Shown here: positions 1 to 7,078 of the stretch, one piece after another
Layout of the letters: each line of letters begins with the position of its first letter
Position numbering within the stretch: position 1 is the stretch's first letter
From: Chromatiales bacterium
GTDB lineage: Bacteria > Pseudomonadota > Gammaproteobacteria > SZUA-152
Reading direction: 5' to 3'
Length of the DNA stretch: 13,655 nt
Assembly: GCA_026999335.1 (NCBI GenBank)
Contig: JALTPW010000173.1
Coordinates: 1-13,655, forward strand
The notes under the pieces: generated by a model
What the model was told of the DNA's origin: nothing
Databases searched by the model: none
The model's input: only the letters and a program-made list of their open reading frames with translations
Position numbers and translations under genes: made by a program

Positions 1-42
1 AAGTCCCTGATCGATTGTTTTTTGCAATTGATGCCGGATTGA
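1..42 (+). CDS. Possible C-terminal tail of an upstream gene (partial, weak)
   Basis: Frame 1 is open from the window edge to a TGA at 40-42, immediately followed in frame by a TAA at 43-45. The 13 residues read KSLIDCFLQLMPD. A tandem stop is compatible with the true end of a gene, but 13 codons are too few to identify anything. Frame 3 is also open here, to a TGA at 75-77, so the choice of frame is not secure. No function can be proposed. Confidence 0.2.
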   Translation, partial: KSLIDCFLQLMPD

Positions 43-51
43 TAACTAAGG

Positions 52-150
52 ATGGGTGCGACGATGCGAAGCTGTGAGACTCCTGAGGGCAGTCTGTTTG
101 TACCGCCTGCGATGTGGCGGTTACTGCTGAAAACAAAGGAATATTCGTGA
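52..150 (+). CDS. Possible short leader ORF overlapping the start of the GGDEF-EAL gene
   Basis: A 32-codon frame runs from ATG 52 (or ATG 64, which has AAGGA at 48-52, 11 nt upstream) to TGA 148-150. Its stop overlaps the preferred GTG start of the next gene at 147 as GTGA, the geometry of translational coupling. The peptide has no recognisable domain or regulatory-leader feature such as a run of one amino acid. It may be a coupled leader peptide or chance; only the overlap and the AAGGA argue for it. Confidence 0.2.
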   Translation: MGATMRSCETPEGSLFVPPAMWRLLLKTKEYS

Positions 151-2909
151 CAAGATCTGGCGTATGGAAATCCAGCGTCCGGCTTTCAACGAAGTACCTG
201 TTACATTTAGCCCTGATCGGCATCGTGATGGGCGTGTTGCTGGTGAGCGTCATGGTGTGGTGGGAAATCAACGATGCGACGCTCCGTTTCGAACGGGAAT
301 CATTGGCGACCCATGATCTGGTATCGCGTCGTCTGAGTGAAAGTGAGGCGGTGCTCAGTGGCCTGGTGGCCTTACATCACGCCTTCGATGAGGTTGATCG
401 GGAGCAACTCTCCCTCTATGCCAGTGAAATGCTCGGCCGCTATCCGCATATCGGCTACATCGAATATCAGGAAAGAGTTCTCCGTCAGGATGTCGCGGGT
501 GTTGAAAAGTCGCTGCGGGCGGAAAATTATCTGTCCTACCACATCTGGGAGCGGCAGGCGGGACGGCGCCAGCCCGTGGCCGAGCGGCCGTTCTATTACC
601 CCATTGCCTTTATTGAGCCCTTGGAACCCGGACGGGCGCAGATGCTGGGTTATGATGTGTACTCCGATACGGATTTTCGTCGAGCCATCGACAAGGCCAT
701 CGGTAGTGGTGATGTCAGTGCCTCGGCGCCTTTTAAATTATTTAATGGCCAGCAGGTCTATACCTTATTCAAAGTGGTGTATTCCGGTATCGAACTTGTC
801 AGAAAGGATGCGCCGAAGCTGACCCGGGAAAGGCGTCTTGTGTCCCTGGTGGTGAAGGCTGAATATATGTTGGCGAGTAGTGATTTCCTGACACCGGGCG
901 CCAGCATCAAGCTTAGCTATCAGGCAGAGGTTTCACGCAAAGGGATTTCGCGTGAATTGTCCCGTATTGATTCTACTCGTCAGGTTCGGCGTGTGTTGCG
1001 CTGGGTTCTGCCGGAGCTGGAATTCAGCAGGATGCTGGACGGTGATGGGCAACCCTTTCTTCTTGTCATCAAAAAACAGTTAGGTGCGGAAGTTTTTCGC
1101 CTCGATATGCTGGCGGGCATTAGTCTTTTTTCATTGTTGTTTATCTTGCTGCTGTACATGCGAAGGCGTTTTGTGCTCGAACGTGAACACAGCAAGGATA
1201 TTCTGTTTCAGCACCGGGAGCAGGCAGCAATCACCCTGCATTCCATTGCCGATGCGGTGATTACCACCGACGCCGGGGGGCGGGTGGAGCATATGAATGC
1301 CACAGCGGAGCAGATAACGGGTTGGCCCCTTGCGCAGGCGCGCGGCAGAGAACTGTCTCATGTACTTCCTCTCAAGGATGAGCATACCCAGGGTATGGTA
1401 TGCAATCCCGTCGCTGAATGTATCCGGGAGGGGCGCACGGCACGTCTTCCCGAAGCGGTCATTCTGCACGGCAGACAGGGCGGAGACTCTCTCATTATGG
1501 CCAATGCTTCGCCGATTCGTGATCGGGACGGGCGGATAATTGGTGCGGTGCTGGTATTTCACGATGTCAGCAAGGAGCGTCAGATGGAGGAGCAACTGGC
1601 CTATCAGGCCAGTCATGATGCCCTGACCGGTCTGCTTGATCGTGGTGAGTTCGAACGCCAGCTCAATGCCGCCCTACACAGTGCAAAGACATCGGGACGT
1701 CAGCATGCCCTGTGCTATATGGATCTGGATCAGTTCAAGGTGGTCAATGATGCCTGCGGCCATGCGGCGGGTGATGAATTACTGGTGCAGCTCTCGGCAT
1801 TGCTGATGACCACGGTGCGTGATACGGATGTCCTCGCACGTCTCGGTGGTGATGAATTTGCGGTATTGCTGATGGATTGTCCGCTCAAGCTGGCAGCCAA
1901 CAAGGCTGAATCCTTGTGTGATGTCGTCAAGGCCTTCCGTTTTATCTGGCAGGGCAAGCGTTTTGATGTCAGTTTCGGTATCGGTGTGGTTCCGGTAACG
2001 AAAAACAGTGGTACCACGACAGATGTTCTGCGCGCTGCGGATATCGCCTGTTATACCGCTAAATCCAAGGGGCGAAACCAGGTCTTTGTCTATGAATCGG
2101 GTAACCCGGAACTGGAAAAACGTCGGGGTGAAATGCGCTGGGCAACGCGTATCGCCGAGGCTTTGGAGAAAAAGCAATTTTGGCTTTACTACCAGACCAT
2201 TAAACCCATTTCTGCCGAAGAACCCGGCTTGTTCCATTGCGAACTGCTGATGCGGCGTGAAGATGAAAAGGGGGAGTTGGCTTCGCCGGAGGCATTTATT
2301 CCCGCCGCCGAGCGTTTCAACCTGATGCCGGATATCGACCGCTGGGTGGTCAGTACGGCGCTGCCGAAGATTACCGAGCTGGCTCGTCATGCGGCACAAA
2401 AAGGTGAGTACGTTTTGTGTGGTATTAACCTGTCCGGGCAGTCGCTGGGTGATGAGACCTTTTATGATTATGTCAGTTGTCTGATGGACTCGCACCAGGT
2501 GCCGGCCGCGGCCGTTTGTTTTGAGATCACGGAAACATCCGCCATTTCCAACATTGAAGTGGCGCTGGAGTTTATCCGCAAAATGCGTGCACGGGGCTGC
2601 CGTTTTGCGCTGGATGATTTTGGTACCGGCGTCAGCTCATTTTCCTATCTCAAAAAACTGCCACTCGACTATGTAAAGATCGATGGCAGTTTCATCCGCG
2701 AGTTACTGCATGAGCCGGTCGATGAAGCGATGGTGAAATCCATCAACCATATAGCGCACACGCTGGGTATCAAGACCATTGCCGAGTACGTGGAAAATGA
2801 TGAATTACTGGCGAGGCTTCGTGAGCTGGGGACGGATTATGCCCAGGGTTACGCCATTGCCCGGCCGGCGCCGCTCGATGAGCGGCTGCGTGGTGGCAGC
2901 GCAGGTTGA
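147..2909 (+). CDS. Membrane-bound CHASE-PAS-GGDEF-EAL cyclic-di-GMP turnover protein
   Basis: Predicted inner-membrane enzyme that makes and/or degrades cyclic di-GMP in response to a periplasmic signal. I choose GTG 147 (920 aa) because AAGGA lies at 136-140, 6 nt upstream; an in-frame GTG at 114 would add 11 residues without a good ribosome site. Seen in order (numbering from 147): TM helix about 18-38, periplasmic CHASE-like domain about 55-250, second TM about 320-338, PAS about 359-475, GGDEF domain with intact GGDEF at 567-571, EAL domain about 675-910. An RxxD inhibitory site (R558, D561) sits exactly five residues before GGDEF. The EAL signature reads ELL (699-701) but keeps the Mg-binding Glu. 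NLS, ITE, DDFGTG (823-828), KID and the late QGYA elements are all present. Both domains therefore look catalytically competent, with feedback-inhibited synthesis. The gene stands alone; its target process is not shown. Confidence 0.93.
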   Translation: MTRSGVWKSSVRLSTKYLLHLALIGIVMGVLLVSVMVWWEINDATLRFERESLATHDLVSRRLSESEAVLSGLVALHHAFDEVDREQLSLYASEMLGRYPHIGYIEYQERVLRQDVAGVEKSLRAENYLSYHIWERQAGRRQPVAERPFYYPIAFIEPLEPGRAQMLGYDVYSDTDFRRAIDKAIGSGDVSASAPFKLFNGQQVYTLFKVVYSGIELVRKDAPKLTRERRLVSLVVKAEYMLASSDFLTPGASIKLSYQAEVSRKGISRELSRIDSTRQVRRVLRWVLPELEFSRMLDGDGQPFLLVIKKQLGAEVFRLDMLAGISLFSLLFILLLYMRRRFVLEREHSKDILFQHREQAAITLHSIADAVITTDAGGRVEHMNATAEQITGWPLAQARGRELSHVLPLKDEHTQGMVCNPVAECIREGRTARLPEAVILHGRQGGDSLIMANASPIRDRDGRIIGAVLVFHDVSKERQMEEQLAYQASHDALTGLLDRGEFERQLNAALHSAKTSGRQHALCYMDLDQFKVVNDACGHAAGDELLVQLSALLMTTVRDTDVLARLGGDEFAVLLMDCPLKLAANKAESLCDVVKAFRFIWQGKRFDVSFGIGVVPVTKNSGTTTDVLRAADIACYTAKSKGRNQVFVYESGNPELEKRRGEMRWATRIAEALEKKQFWLYYQTIKPISAEEPGLFHCELLMRREDEKGELASPEAFIPAAERFNLMPDIDRWVVSTALPKITELARHAAQKGEYVLCGINLSGQSLGDETFYDYVSCLMDSHQVPAAAVCFEITETSAISNIEVALEFIRKMRARGCRFALDDFGTGVSSFSYLKKLPLDYVKIDGSFIRELLHEPVDEAMVKSINHIAHTLGIKTIAEYVENDELLARLRELGTDYAQGYAIARPAPLDERLRGGSAG

Positions 2910-2925
2910 AAACACGCTTGCAGGG

Positions 2926-2976
2926 GCGGTTTCAGCCACGACAGATTGTTGGCATATCTGTCGCGGCTGAAGCCGC
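2926..2976. repeat. Long inverted repeat (REP-like) between convergent genes
   Basis: Two 21-nt arms (2926-2946 and 2956-2976) are complementary at 19 positions around a 9-nt loop. The core GCGGCTTCAGCCGCGACAG resembles short extragenic palindromes dispersed in gammaproteobacterial genomes. It lies between the stop of the GGDEF-EAL gene (2909) and the stop of the convergent prolyl isomerase gene (2996), so it may act as a bidirectional transcription barrier or mRNA stabiliser. There is no clear U-tract on either side, so a classical intrinsic terminator is not supported. Confidence 0.75.
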
Positions 2977-2995
2977 TTCTACGCAGTTAGCAGAA

Positions 2996-3814
2996 TCACG
3001 GTTTTTCGATTTTTGCCTCTTTGCGCAATTCCGCGATGTAATTTTCCATCAGCCGATTTTGCAGACCCACACGAATTTGTTCCTTGATGCTGTCATAGGG
3101 TGGCGGGGCGACGCTACGCTCGTCATCGAGCTGGATGATGTGCCAACCGAAGTCGGTTTTTACCGGCGTCTTGGTGTAAGTGCCCTTTTCCATCTTTTTC
3201 ACCGCTTCGCCAAAAGGCTGCATCATCTGTTCGGCGCGGAACCAGCCCAGGTCGCCGCCGCTTGCCGCACTGGGGCCGGTGGAGTGTTCACTGGCCAGTA
3301 GCGAGAAATCGCCGCCCTGGTTCAGTTCCGCGATGATGGCCTCGGCTTCGTGTTGTGCGACAACAAGGATATGGTGCGCCTTGTATTCCGTACCGCTCAA
3401 TTCATCCTGGCGGCTTTCGTATTCTTTTTTCATGGCGGCTTCATCGACGCTAAAGCGATCCGAGGAACGATTCAGCATGGCGCCGGCAATGATGTTGATA
3501 CGCAGATGCTCGATCTCGGCCTGAACGGCTGGGGTCTTGTCGACACCGATGCTGACGGCATGTTGATAGATCAGTTCACGATTGATGAGTTCCTCGATCA
3601 GCGCGTTCCGCTGTGGGCCGTCGATCATCTCGGACGGCAGGCCGCGCTGTTGAGCATAGCTTTGCAGGGCTTTTTCGTTGATGTCCGTGCCATTGACGGT
3701 GACCACAATGTGCGCCTTGCCCGGATCGTCAATCGGTGAGGCAAGGCTGGCCGTGGAAATTGTCAGCAGGCTGGTCAGCAGGATGATGGCGGGAGTTTTA
3801 CTTGATGAGTGCAT
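2996..3814 (-). CDS. Secreted parvulin-type (PpiC) peptidyl-prolyl cis-trans isomerase
   Basis: A 272-aa periplasmic foldase/chaperone candidate that isomerises prolyl bonds in envelope proteins. Residues 1-26 form a signal peptide (basic start, hydrophobic LLTSLLTI stretch, cleavage near ASLA-SP). Residues about 33-130 resemble the helical SurA-type N-terminal chaperone region. Residues about 143-232 are a PpiC rotamase domain, with KAHHIL at 145-150, GGDLGWF at 186-192 and FGWHIIQLDD at 222-231. There is one parvulin domain, whereas SurA has two, so it is not SurA itself. A short charged helix follows to the C terminus. It is the last gene of the minus-strand yciB-yciI-bolA cluster, 46 nt after bolA, with a weak GGA about 10 nt before the ATG. 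Family assignment is firm; client proteins are unknown. Confidence 0.93.
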   Translation of the reverse strand: MHSSSKTPAIILLTSLLTISTASLASPIDDPGKAHIVVTVNGTDINEKALQSYAQQRGLPSEMIDGPQRNALIEELINRELIYQHAVSIGVDKTPAVQAEIEHLRINIIAGAMLNRSSDRFSVDEAAMKKEYESRQDELSGTEYKAHHILVVAQHEAEAIIAELNQGGDFSLLASEHSTGPSAASGGDLGWFRAEQMMQPFGEAVKKMEKGTYTKTPVKTDFGWHIIQLDDERSVAPPPYDSIKEQIRVGLQNRLMENYIAELRKEAKIEKP

Positions 3815-3860
3815 GTGCGTTGGTTCCGTGGGTGGTTTTAGGCTTAATGTTTTGCTGGCG

Positions 3861-4121
3861 TCAGGGCGTGGAGGCCTTGATGCTGAGGGCGTGAATTTCC
3901 TTTTGCATCATGTCCTCCAGGGCGGCGTAGACCTGGCGATGACGCGCCAGTGGTGGCCTGCCTTCAAAGGCGGAGGAAACGATGTGCACGGTATAATGAC
4001 CACCGCCGCCACGCGCACCGGCATGGCCGGCATGGAGGTGACTGTCGTCCTCTATTTCCAGTGATACGGGGGATAGCGCCGCGATCAGTTTTGCGCGGAT
4101 CTGTTCGATGCGATTGCTCAT
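3861..4121 (-). CDS. bolA: BolA family protein
   Basis: An 86-aa cytoplasmic protein covering the complete BolA fold (alpha-beta, KH-like). Diagnostic elements are the helix-forming N terminus, the His-rich loop HLHAGHAG (H28, H30, H33), and the signature F52-E-G..RHR (60-62)-VYAALEDMM. BolA proteins pair with monothiol CGFS glutaredoxins to handle [2Fe-2S] clusters; E. coli BolA also affects cell shape and stress transcription. The H-loop histidines are candidate cluster ligands. Its ATG overlaps the stop of the upstream yciI gene by 4 nt (ATGA at 4121-4118), so it is translationally coupled. It could be bolA proper or the paralogue ibaG; overall length and the HAGHAG loop favour BolA. Confidence 0.92.
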   Translation of the reverse strand: MSNRIEQIRAKLIAALSPVSLEIEDDSHLHAGHAGARGGGGHYTVHIVSSAFEGRPPLARHRQVYAALEDMMQKEIHALSIKASTP

Positions 4122-4414
4122 TTCGGGAAAACCTGTATGAAGGGTTTGACGGTGACCTGCGCATAAATGCCGGCATAGGGGTCGCTATCGGCCCAGGCTT
4201 GCGCGTTTTGCAGTGAATCGAATTCGACGACAATCAGACTGCCGCTGAAGCCCGCCGGGCCGGGGTCTTCACTGTCGATGGCGGGGTGCGGGCCGGCCAG
4301 CACCAGCCGGCCTTGATCCTGCAGGGCGGTCAGGCGCGCCAGGTGTGCCGGGCGCGTTTGTTGGCGTTTTTGCTGACAGTCGTCTATAAATTGGCTGGTG
4401 ATGGCGTATAGCAT
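4118..4414 (-). CDS. yciI: YciI family protein
   Basis: A 98-aa single-domain protein with a dimeric alpha-beta barrel (ferredoxin-like) fold. Visible family features are the N-terminal strand MLYAI, the conserved HLARL at about 24-28, the GRLVLAGP segment, a central Ser-Gly-Ser strand, and the Asp-Pro-Tyr-Ala motif before the final strand. Length matches the family. YciI-like proteins include some small-molecule hydrolases or dechlorinases, but the cellular role of the housekeeping YciI is not established. It starts 4 nt after the yciB stop and overlaps bolA by 4 nt, so it is embedded in one transcript; a GAGA lies about 8-10 nt before the ATG. Confidence 0.92.
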   Translation of the reverse strand: MLYAITSQFIDDCQQKRQQTRPAHLARLTALQDQGRLVLAGPHPAIDSEDPGPAGFSGSLIVVEFDSLQNAQAWADSDPYAGIYAQVTVKPFIQVFPK

Positions 4415-4418
4415 CGCG

Positions 4419-4973
4419 TCAGTCTCTTTTAGTTTCGGTTGTGGGCTGATTCTTCATATAACGGACAAGGTACAGGCCCTGGCCCAGCACGAAGACCAGG
4501 GTGAGGCCGGTCAGGCCGAACAGCTTGAAGTTCACCCAGGTGTCGGTGTCGAAATTGTACATGACGTACATATTGGCGAAGCCGAGAAATATAAAAAATG
4601 CCGACCAGGCCAGATTGATGCGCGGCCAGAGGCTGGCGGGCAGTTCGATGCTGGCGCCCAGCATACGTTCGACAAGGGTTTTTTTGCCAATCAACTGGCT
4701 GCCGAGGAACACCAGCCCGAATAGCCAGTTGATCACTGTGGGCTTCCACTTGATAAAGGCCTCGTCCTGCAAGAACAGGGTCAGGCCACCGAACACCACC
4801 AGCAGGGCTAGGGTGATCAGGTGCATGTTTTCAAAGCGCCGGTGTTTTAGCCAGAACCCACCCACCTGCACGAAACTGGCGGCGATAGCGACCACAGTGG
4901 CGGCATAAATGCCGTATAACTTGTAGGCAATAAAAAACAGCAGGATGGGGAAGAAGTCGTAGAGAAGTTTCAT
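4419..4973 (-). CDS. yciB: YciB / IspZ septation-type inner-membrane protein
   Basis: A 184-aa integral inner-membrane protein of the YciB (intracellular septation A, IspZ) family, linked to cell-envelope and division processes in enterobacteria and Shigella; its biochemical activity is unknown. About five hydrophobic segments are visible, together with the family landmarks MKLLYDFFPI at the N terminus and KWKPTVINW at about 75-83. I place the start at 4973 because family members begin at MKLLYDFFP; an in-frame ATG at 5000 would add nine polar residues. Neither start has a strong Shine-Dalgarno. First gene of the yciB-yciI-bolA-ppiC operon, divergent from rnm. No truncation or odd residues seen. 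Confidence 0.93.
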   Translation of the reverse strand: MKLLYDFFPILLFFIAYKLYGIYAATVVAIAASFVQVGGFWLKHRRFENMHLITLALLVVFGGLTLFLQDEAFIKWKPTVINWLFGLVFLGSQLIGKKTLVERMLGASIELPASLWPRINLAWSAFFIFLGFANMYVMYNFDTDTWVNFKLFGLTGLTLVFVLGQGLYLVRYMKNQPTTETKRD

Positions 4974-5070
4974 GGTTGTCTCGGGCACCGCTTGAGTCAT
5001 CGTTAACAGCCCATTAATTTACCACATTGCCGGCATTTGTCGCAGGCGGGTCTGATAAACTGTCCGGCTT
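4974..5070. promoter_or_regulatory. Divergent promoter region between yciB and rnm
   Basis: About 97 bp separate the two divergent start codons, so promoters for both operons should lie here or just inside the genes. I see TTGCCG near 5029 and GATAAACT just before rnm, but their spacing is not a good match to the 17-bp sigma-70 rule. No operator palindrome stands out. The assignment rests on geometry only. Confidence 0.4.
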
Positions 5071-5925
5071 ATGTCTATTCTCTATGATTTACACAGCCAC
5101 TCCACCGCATCCGACGGTACACTGACCCCCACGGCGTTGGTTCAGCGCGCGCACAAACAGGGCGTGGAGGTACTGGCGCTGACGGATCACGATGTCACCG
5201 ATGGCCTCGAGGAGGCACGCCGGGCGGCGCATGAAGCAGGCCTGCAACTGATCAATGGGGTGGAAATCTCCGTGACCTGGCATGGCGTCACCGTGCATAT
5301 CGTCGGCCTGAATTTCGACCCGGCCAATGTCGGCTTGCAGGCCGGCTTGGCCGGACTGCGGGAGTACCGTGTCTGGCGCGGTGAGGAGATCGCCCGCCGG
5401 CTGGAAAAGAAAGGCATCCCCGATGCCCTGGAAGGGGCAAAGGCCTTCAGCAACGGGCGGATTCTCAGCCGTACTCATTTCGCGCGTTTTCTGGTGGCGC
5501 AGGGCCACGCCAAGGATATGCGTAAGGTATTCGGCAAGTTTCTCATCCACAACCGTCCCGGCTATGTGCCCGGCGAGTGGGCGATATTGGCGGATGCGGT
5601 GGGCTGGATTCGCGCTGCCGGTGGTCAGGCGGTGATCGCCCATCCGGCGCGCTATCGTCTCAGCGCCACCCGCCTGCGCGCCCTCATCGAGGACTTTATG
5701 GCGTGCGGTGGCGAGGTGTTGGAAGTGGTCTCCGGCAGTCACTCGGCGGGTGACGTGCAGGGCATGGCCCAGTATGCGCGACGCTATGAGTTGCTCGTCT
5801 CGCAGGGTTCGGACTATCACGGCCCCGAGCAATCCTGGCTGGAACTGGGGAAAATGCCGCCCATGCCGGATGGCTGTACCCCGGTGTGGACGGTCTGGGA
5901 CACCGGACAGGGGGCAAGCGCATGA
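5071..5925 (+). CDS. rnm: PHP-domain 5'-3' exoribonuclease RNase AM (YciV/TrpH family)
   Basis: A 284-aa cytoplasmic metal-dependent phosphoesterase of the PHP superfamily. The E. coli homologue (Rnm, formerly YciV/TrpH) matures the 5' ends of rRNAs and hydrolyses nucleoside 3',5'-bisphosphates. All metal-ligand motifs are visible: DLHSHS (H8, H10), SDG (D15), TDHD (D39-D41), GVEIS (E65), H76, AHPARY (H191) and GSDYH (D248, H250). The start is fixed because the HxH motif must lie at the very N terminus; its ribosome site is weak. The stop overlaps the yciO ATG by 4 nt, as expected for a coupled pair, and rnm-yciO adjacency is also found in E. coli. No key residue is missing. Confidence 0.95.
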   Translation: MSILYDLHSHSTASDGTLTPTALVQRAHKQGVEVLALTDHDVTDGLEEARRAAHEAGLQLINGVEISVTWHGVTVHIVGLNFDPANVGLQAGLAGLREYRVWRGEEIARRLEKKGIPDALEGAKAFSNGRILSRTHFARFLVAQGHAKDMRKVFGKFLIHNRPGYVPGEWAILADAVGWIRAAGGQAVIAHPARYRLSATRLRALIEDFMACGGEVLEVVSGSHSAGDVQGMAQYARRYELLVSQGSDYHGPEQSWLELGKMPPMPDGCTPVWTVWDTGQGASA

Positions 5926-6548
5926 GCCAGTTTTTCCAGATTCATCCCGACAATCCGCAACCACGCCTGATTGATAAGGCGGTGGAGATCATTCACCAGA
6001 GTGGGGTCATCGTCTATCCCACTGATTCTGGTTATGCCCTGGGCTGTTGTCTGGGCGACAAGACCGCACAGGAGCGCATTCGCCGCATCCGCCAGGTGGA
6101 TGACAAGCACAATTTCACCCTGGTGTGCCGTGATCTCTCCGAGCTGGCGACCTATGCCAAGGTGGACAACAGCGCCTACCGGCTGATCAAGAGCCTTACA
6201 CCCGGCCCCTATACCTTCATCTTGGTGGCCAGCCGCGAGGTGCCACGCCGCCTGCAAAACCCCAAGCGCAAGACCATCGGCCTACGCGTGCCGGACAACC
6301 GTATCGCCCAGGCCCTGCTGGAGACCCTCGGTGAGCCCCTGATGAGTTCCACCCTGATCCTGCCCGGGGACGACATGCCGCTCACCGATCCCTACGATAT
6401 CCGTGACACCCTGGAACACAGCCTCGACCTGGTCATCGACGGTGGGTATTGCGGCTTCGAGCCGACCACGGTGGTGGATCTGACCGGTGATGCACCGGTG
6501 GTGTTGCGTGAAGGCTTGGGAGGTGTCAGTGTGTTTGCCGGCTTGTAA
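5922..6548 (+). CDS. yciO: YciO, Sua5/YciO/YrdC family protein
   Basis: A 208-aa protein of the Sua5/YciO/YrdC family, whose best known members (TsaC/Sua5) make threonylcarbamoyl-AMP for tRNA t6A. YciO is a distinct branch with a less settled role. Visible landmarks are YPTDSGYALG at about 32-41, the RIRRIRQVDDKHNFTL segment, TPGPYTFIL, the KRKTIGLRVPD core and GEPLMSST. These follow the YciO subtype closely. I start at ATG 5922, which overlaps the rnm stop as ATGA; an upstream in-frame GTG at 5886 lies well inside rnm and would add residues unlike the family. In many gammaproteobacteria further genes (site-2 protease, trpS, scpAB, rluB) follow yciO; here the cluster ends. Confidence 0.93.
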   Translation: MSQFFQIHPDNPQPRLIDKAVEIIHQSGVIVYPTDSGYALGCCLGDKTAQERIRRIRQVDDKHNFTLVCRDLSELATYAKVDNSAYRLIKSLTPGPYTFILVASREVPRRLQNPKRKTIGLRVPDNRIAQALLETLGEPLMSSTLILPGDDMPLTDPYDIRDTLEHSLDLVIDGGYCGFEPTTVVDLTGDAPVVLREGLGGVSVFAGL

Positions 6549-6565
6549 TGCCGGATGCCTGGTAG

Positions 6566-6594
6566 TACTCCGTCAATATAACCTTGACGGAGTA
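6566..6594. repeat. Perfect 11-bp hairpin after yciO
   Basis: TACTCCGTCAA (6566-6576) and TTGACGGAGTA (6584-6594) are exact inverted copies around a 7-nt loop, 17 nt after the yciO stop. The position suits a 3' end structure, but neither strand has a U-tract directly after the stem (GCGCAAAAAC on +). It may protect the mRNA 3' end or be part of the repeat-rich stretch that follows. Confidence 0.65.
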
Positions 6595-6611
6595 GCGCAA
6601 AAACAAAGCTC

Positions 6612-6647
6612 AACCACCATCCGCTAAAGTGGGTCGGTTCGTTTTTT
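6612..6647 (+). terminator. Possible intrinsic terminator of rnm-yciO
   Basis: AACCACCA (6612-6619) can pair, with small bulges, with TGGGTCGGTT (6630-6639), and the stem is followed by CG and six Ts (6642-6647). This is the only hairpin-plus-T-run in the region downstream of yciO. The stem is imperfect, so the call is tentative. Confidence 0.35.
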
Positions 6648-6908
6648 AAGCCCCGCCCAGAACGTGATAACGCCAACGATGCGGTTCGCTACCGTTCACC
6701 AGCATCCTACAGAGACGACCGAAACAACGTGCCTTCACACGCACCTTCAACAACCCATACAACAAGCGGCACGGATAAAATCTGACCGCCTAAAGGCGAT
6801 GGTTTTAACCTTAAAACGGCACGAATAAAACAAAAATAAAGCTGTTTTCCTTGTATTGCAGGAGACGAAGACAATTAACGAGCAGGAATCCCGGATTGGT
6901 TTCCTCTT

Positions 6909-6975
6909 GTCATTCCGCTGCTGGCCGGAATCCGGGAAGTTCAGGACACTGGATCCCGGTTTTCGTTGGGATGAC
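6909..6975. repeat. Degenerate MITE-like palindromic element
   Basis: The ends GTCATTCC (6909-6916) and GGGATGAC (6968-6975) are inverted copies with one mismatch. Inside are a CCGGAATCCGG block and a CTGGATCCCGG block. This layout (GTCATTCC, CCGGAATCC, CTGGAT.CCGG, GGATGAC) is that of small non-coding palindromes dispersed in many proteobacterial genomes. A second, much better preserved member is at 12961-13034. Confidence 0.65.
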
Positions 6976-7078
6976 GAAGGACTTTCCCTGATTAATCGAA
7001 CCCACTTTAAGTTTTGCTTCAGATTCGGCGTCTATTCTTCTCGTCGTGAAAACCGTCTTTAACCATCAGATGAGAGCC

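Larger units (their letters stand above)
6549..7078. other. Repeat-rich non-coding stretch between yciO and the RND operon
   Basis: About 530 bp with no frame I accept as a gene. It contains the hairpin at 6566-6594 and the T-run structure at 6612-6647. An inverted pair TAAAGTGGGT (6625-6634) / ACCCACTTTA (7000-7009) brackets 385 bp. There is a 14-nt direct repeat with one mismatch (6767-6780 and 6817-6830), small hairpins CGCC/GGCG (6787-6798) and GTTTTAA/TTAAAAC (6802-6817), and the palindromic element at 6909-6975. Base composition is visibly more AT-rich around 6740-6880 than in neighbouring genes. On the minus strand a stop-to-stop frame of about 47 codons ends at 6646, but it lacks an early start and I do not recognise it. 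The efflux operon promoter should be near the right end; no convincing -35/-10 pair was found. Confidence 0.6.

Noticed and set aside
6392..6676. A 94-codon minus-strand frame overlapping the end of yciO
   Set aside because: Half of it is antisense to a firmly identified gene and the remainder crosses the 11-bp hairpin. There is no domain pattern and no upstream ribosome site.
6856..7062. A 68-codon + strand frame before the RND operon
   Set aside because: Most of it is a translation of the palindromic element at 6909-6975 (LSFRCWPES...DPGFRWDDE). Such frames are common artefacts of this repeat type, and no ribosome site or family signature is present.
6549..7078. Integron attC site or CRISPR repeats in the repeat-rich intergenic region
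   Set aside because: The direct repeats occur only twice, there are no regularly spaced spacers, and no attC-type R and L boxes (GTTRRRY core with complementary RYYYAAC) could be found.
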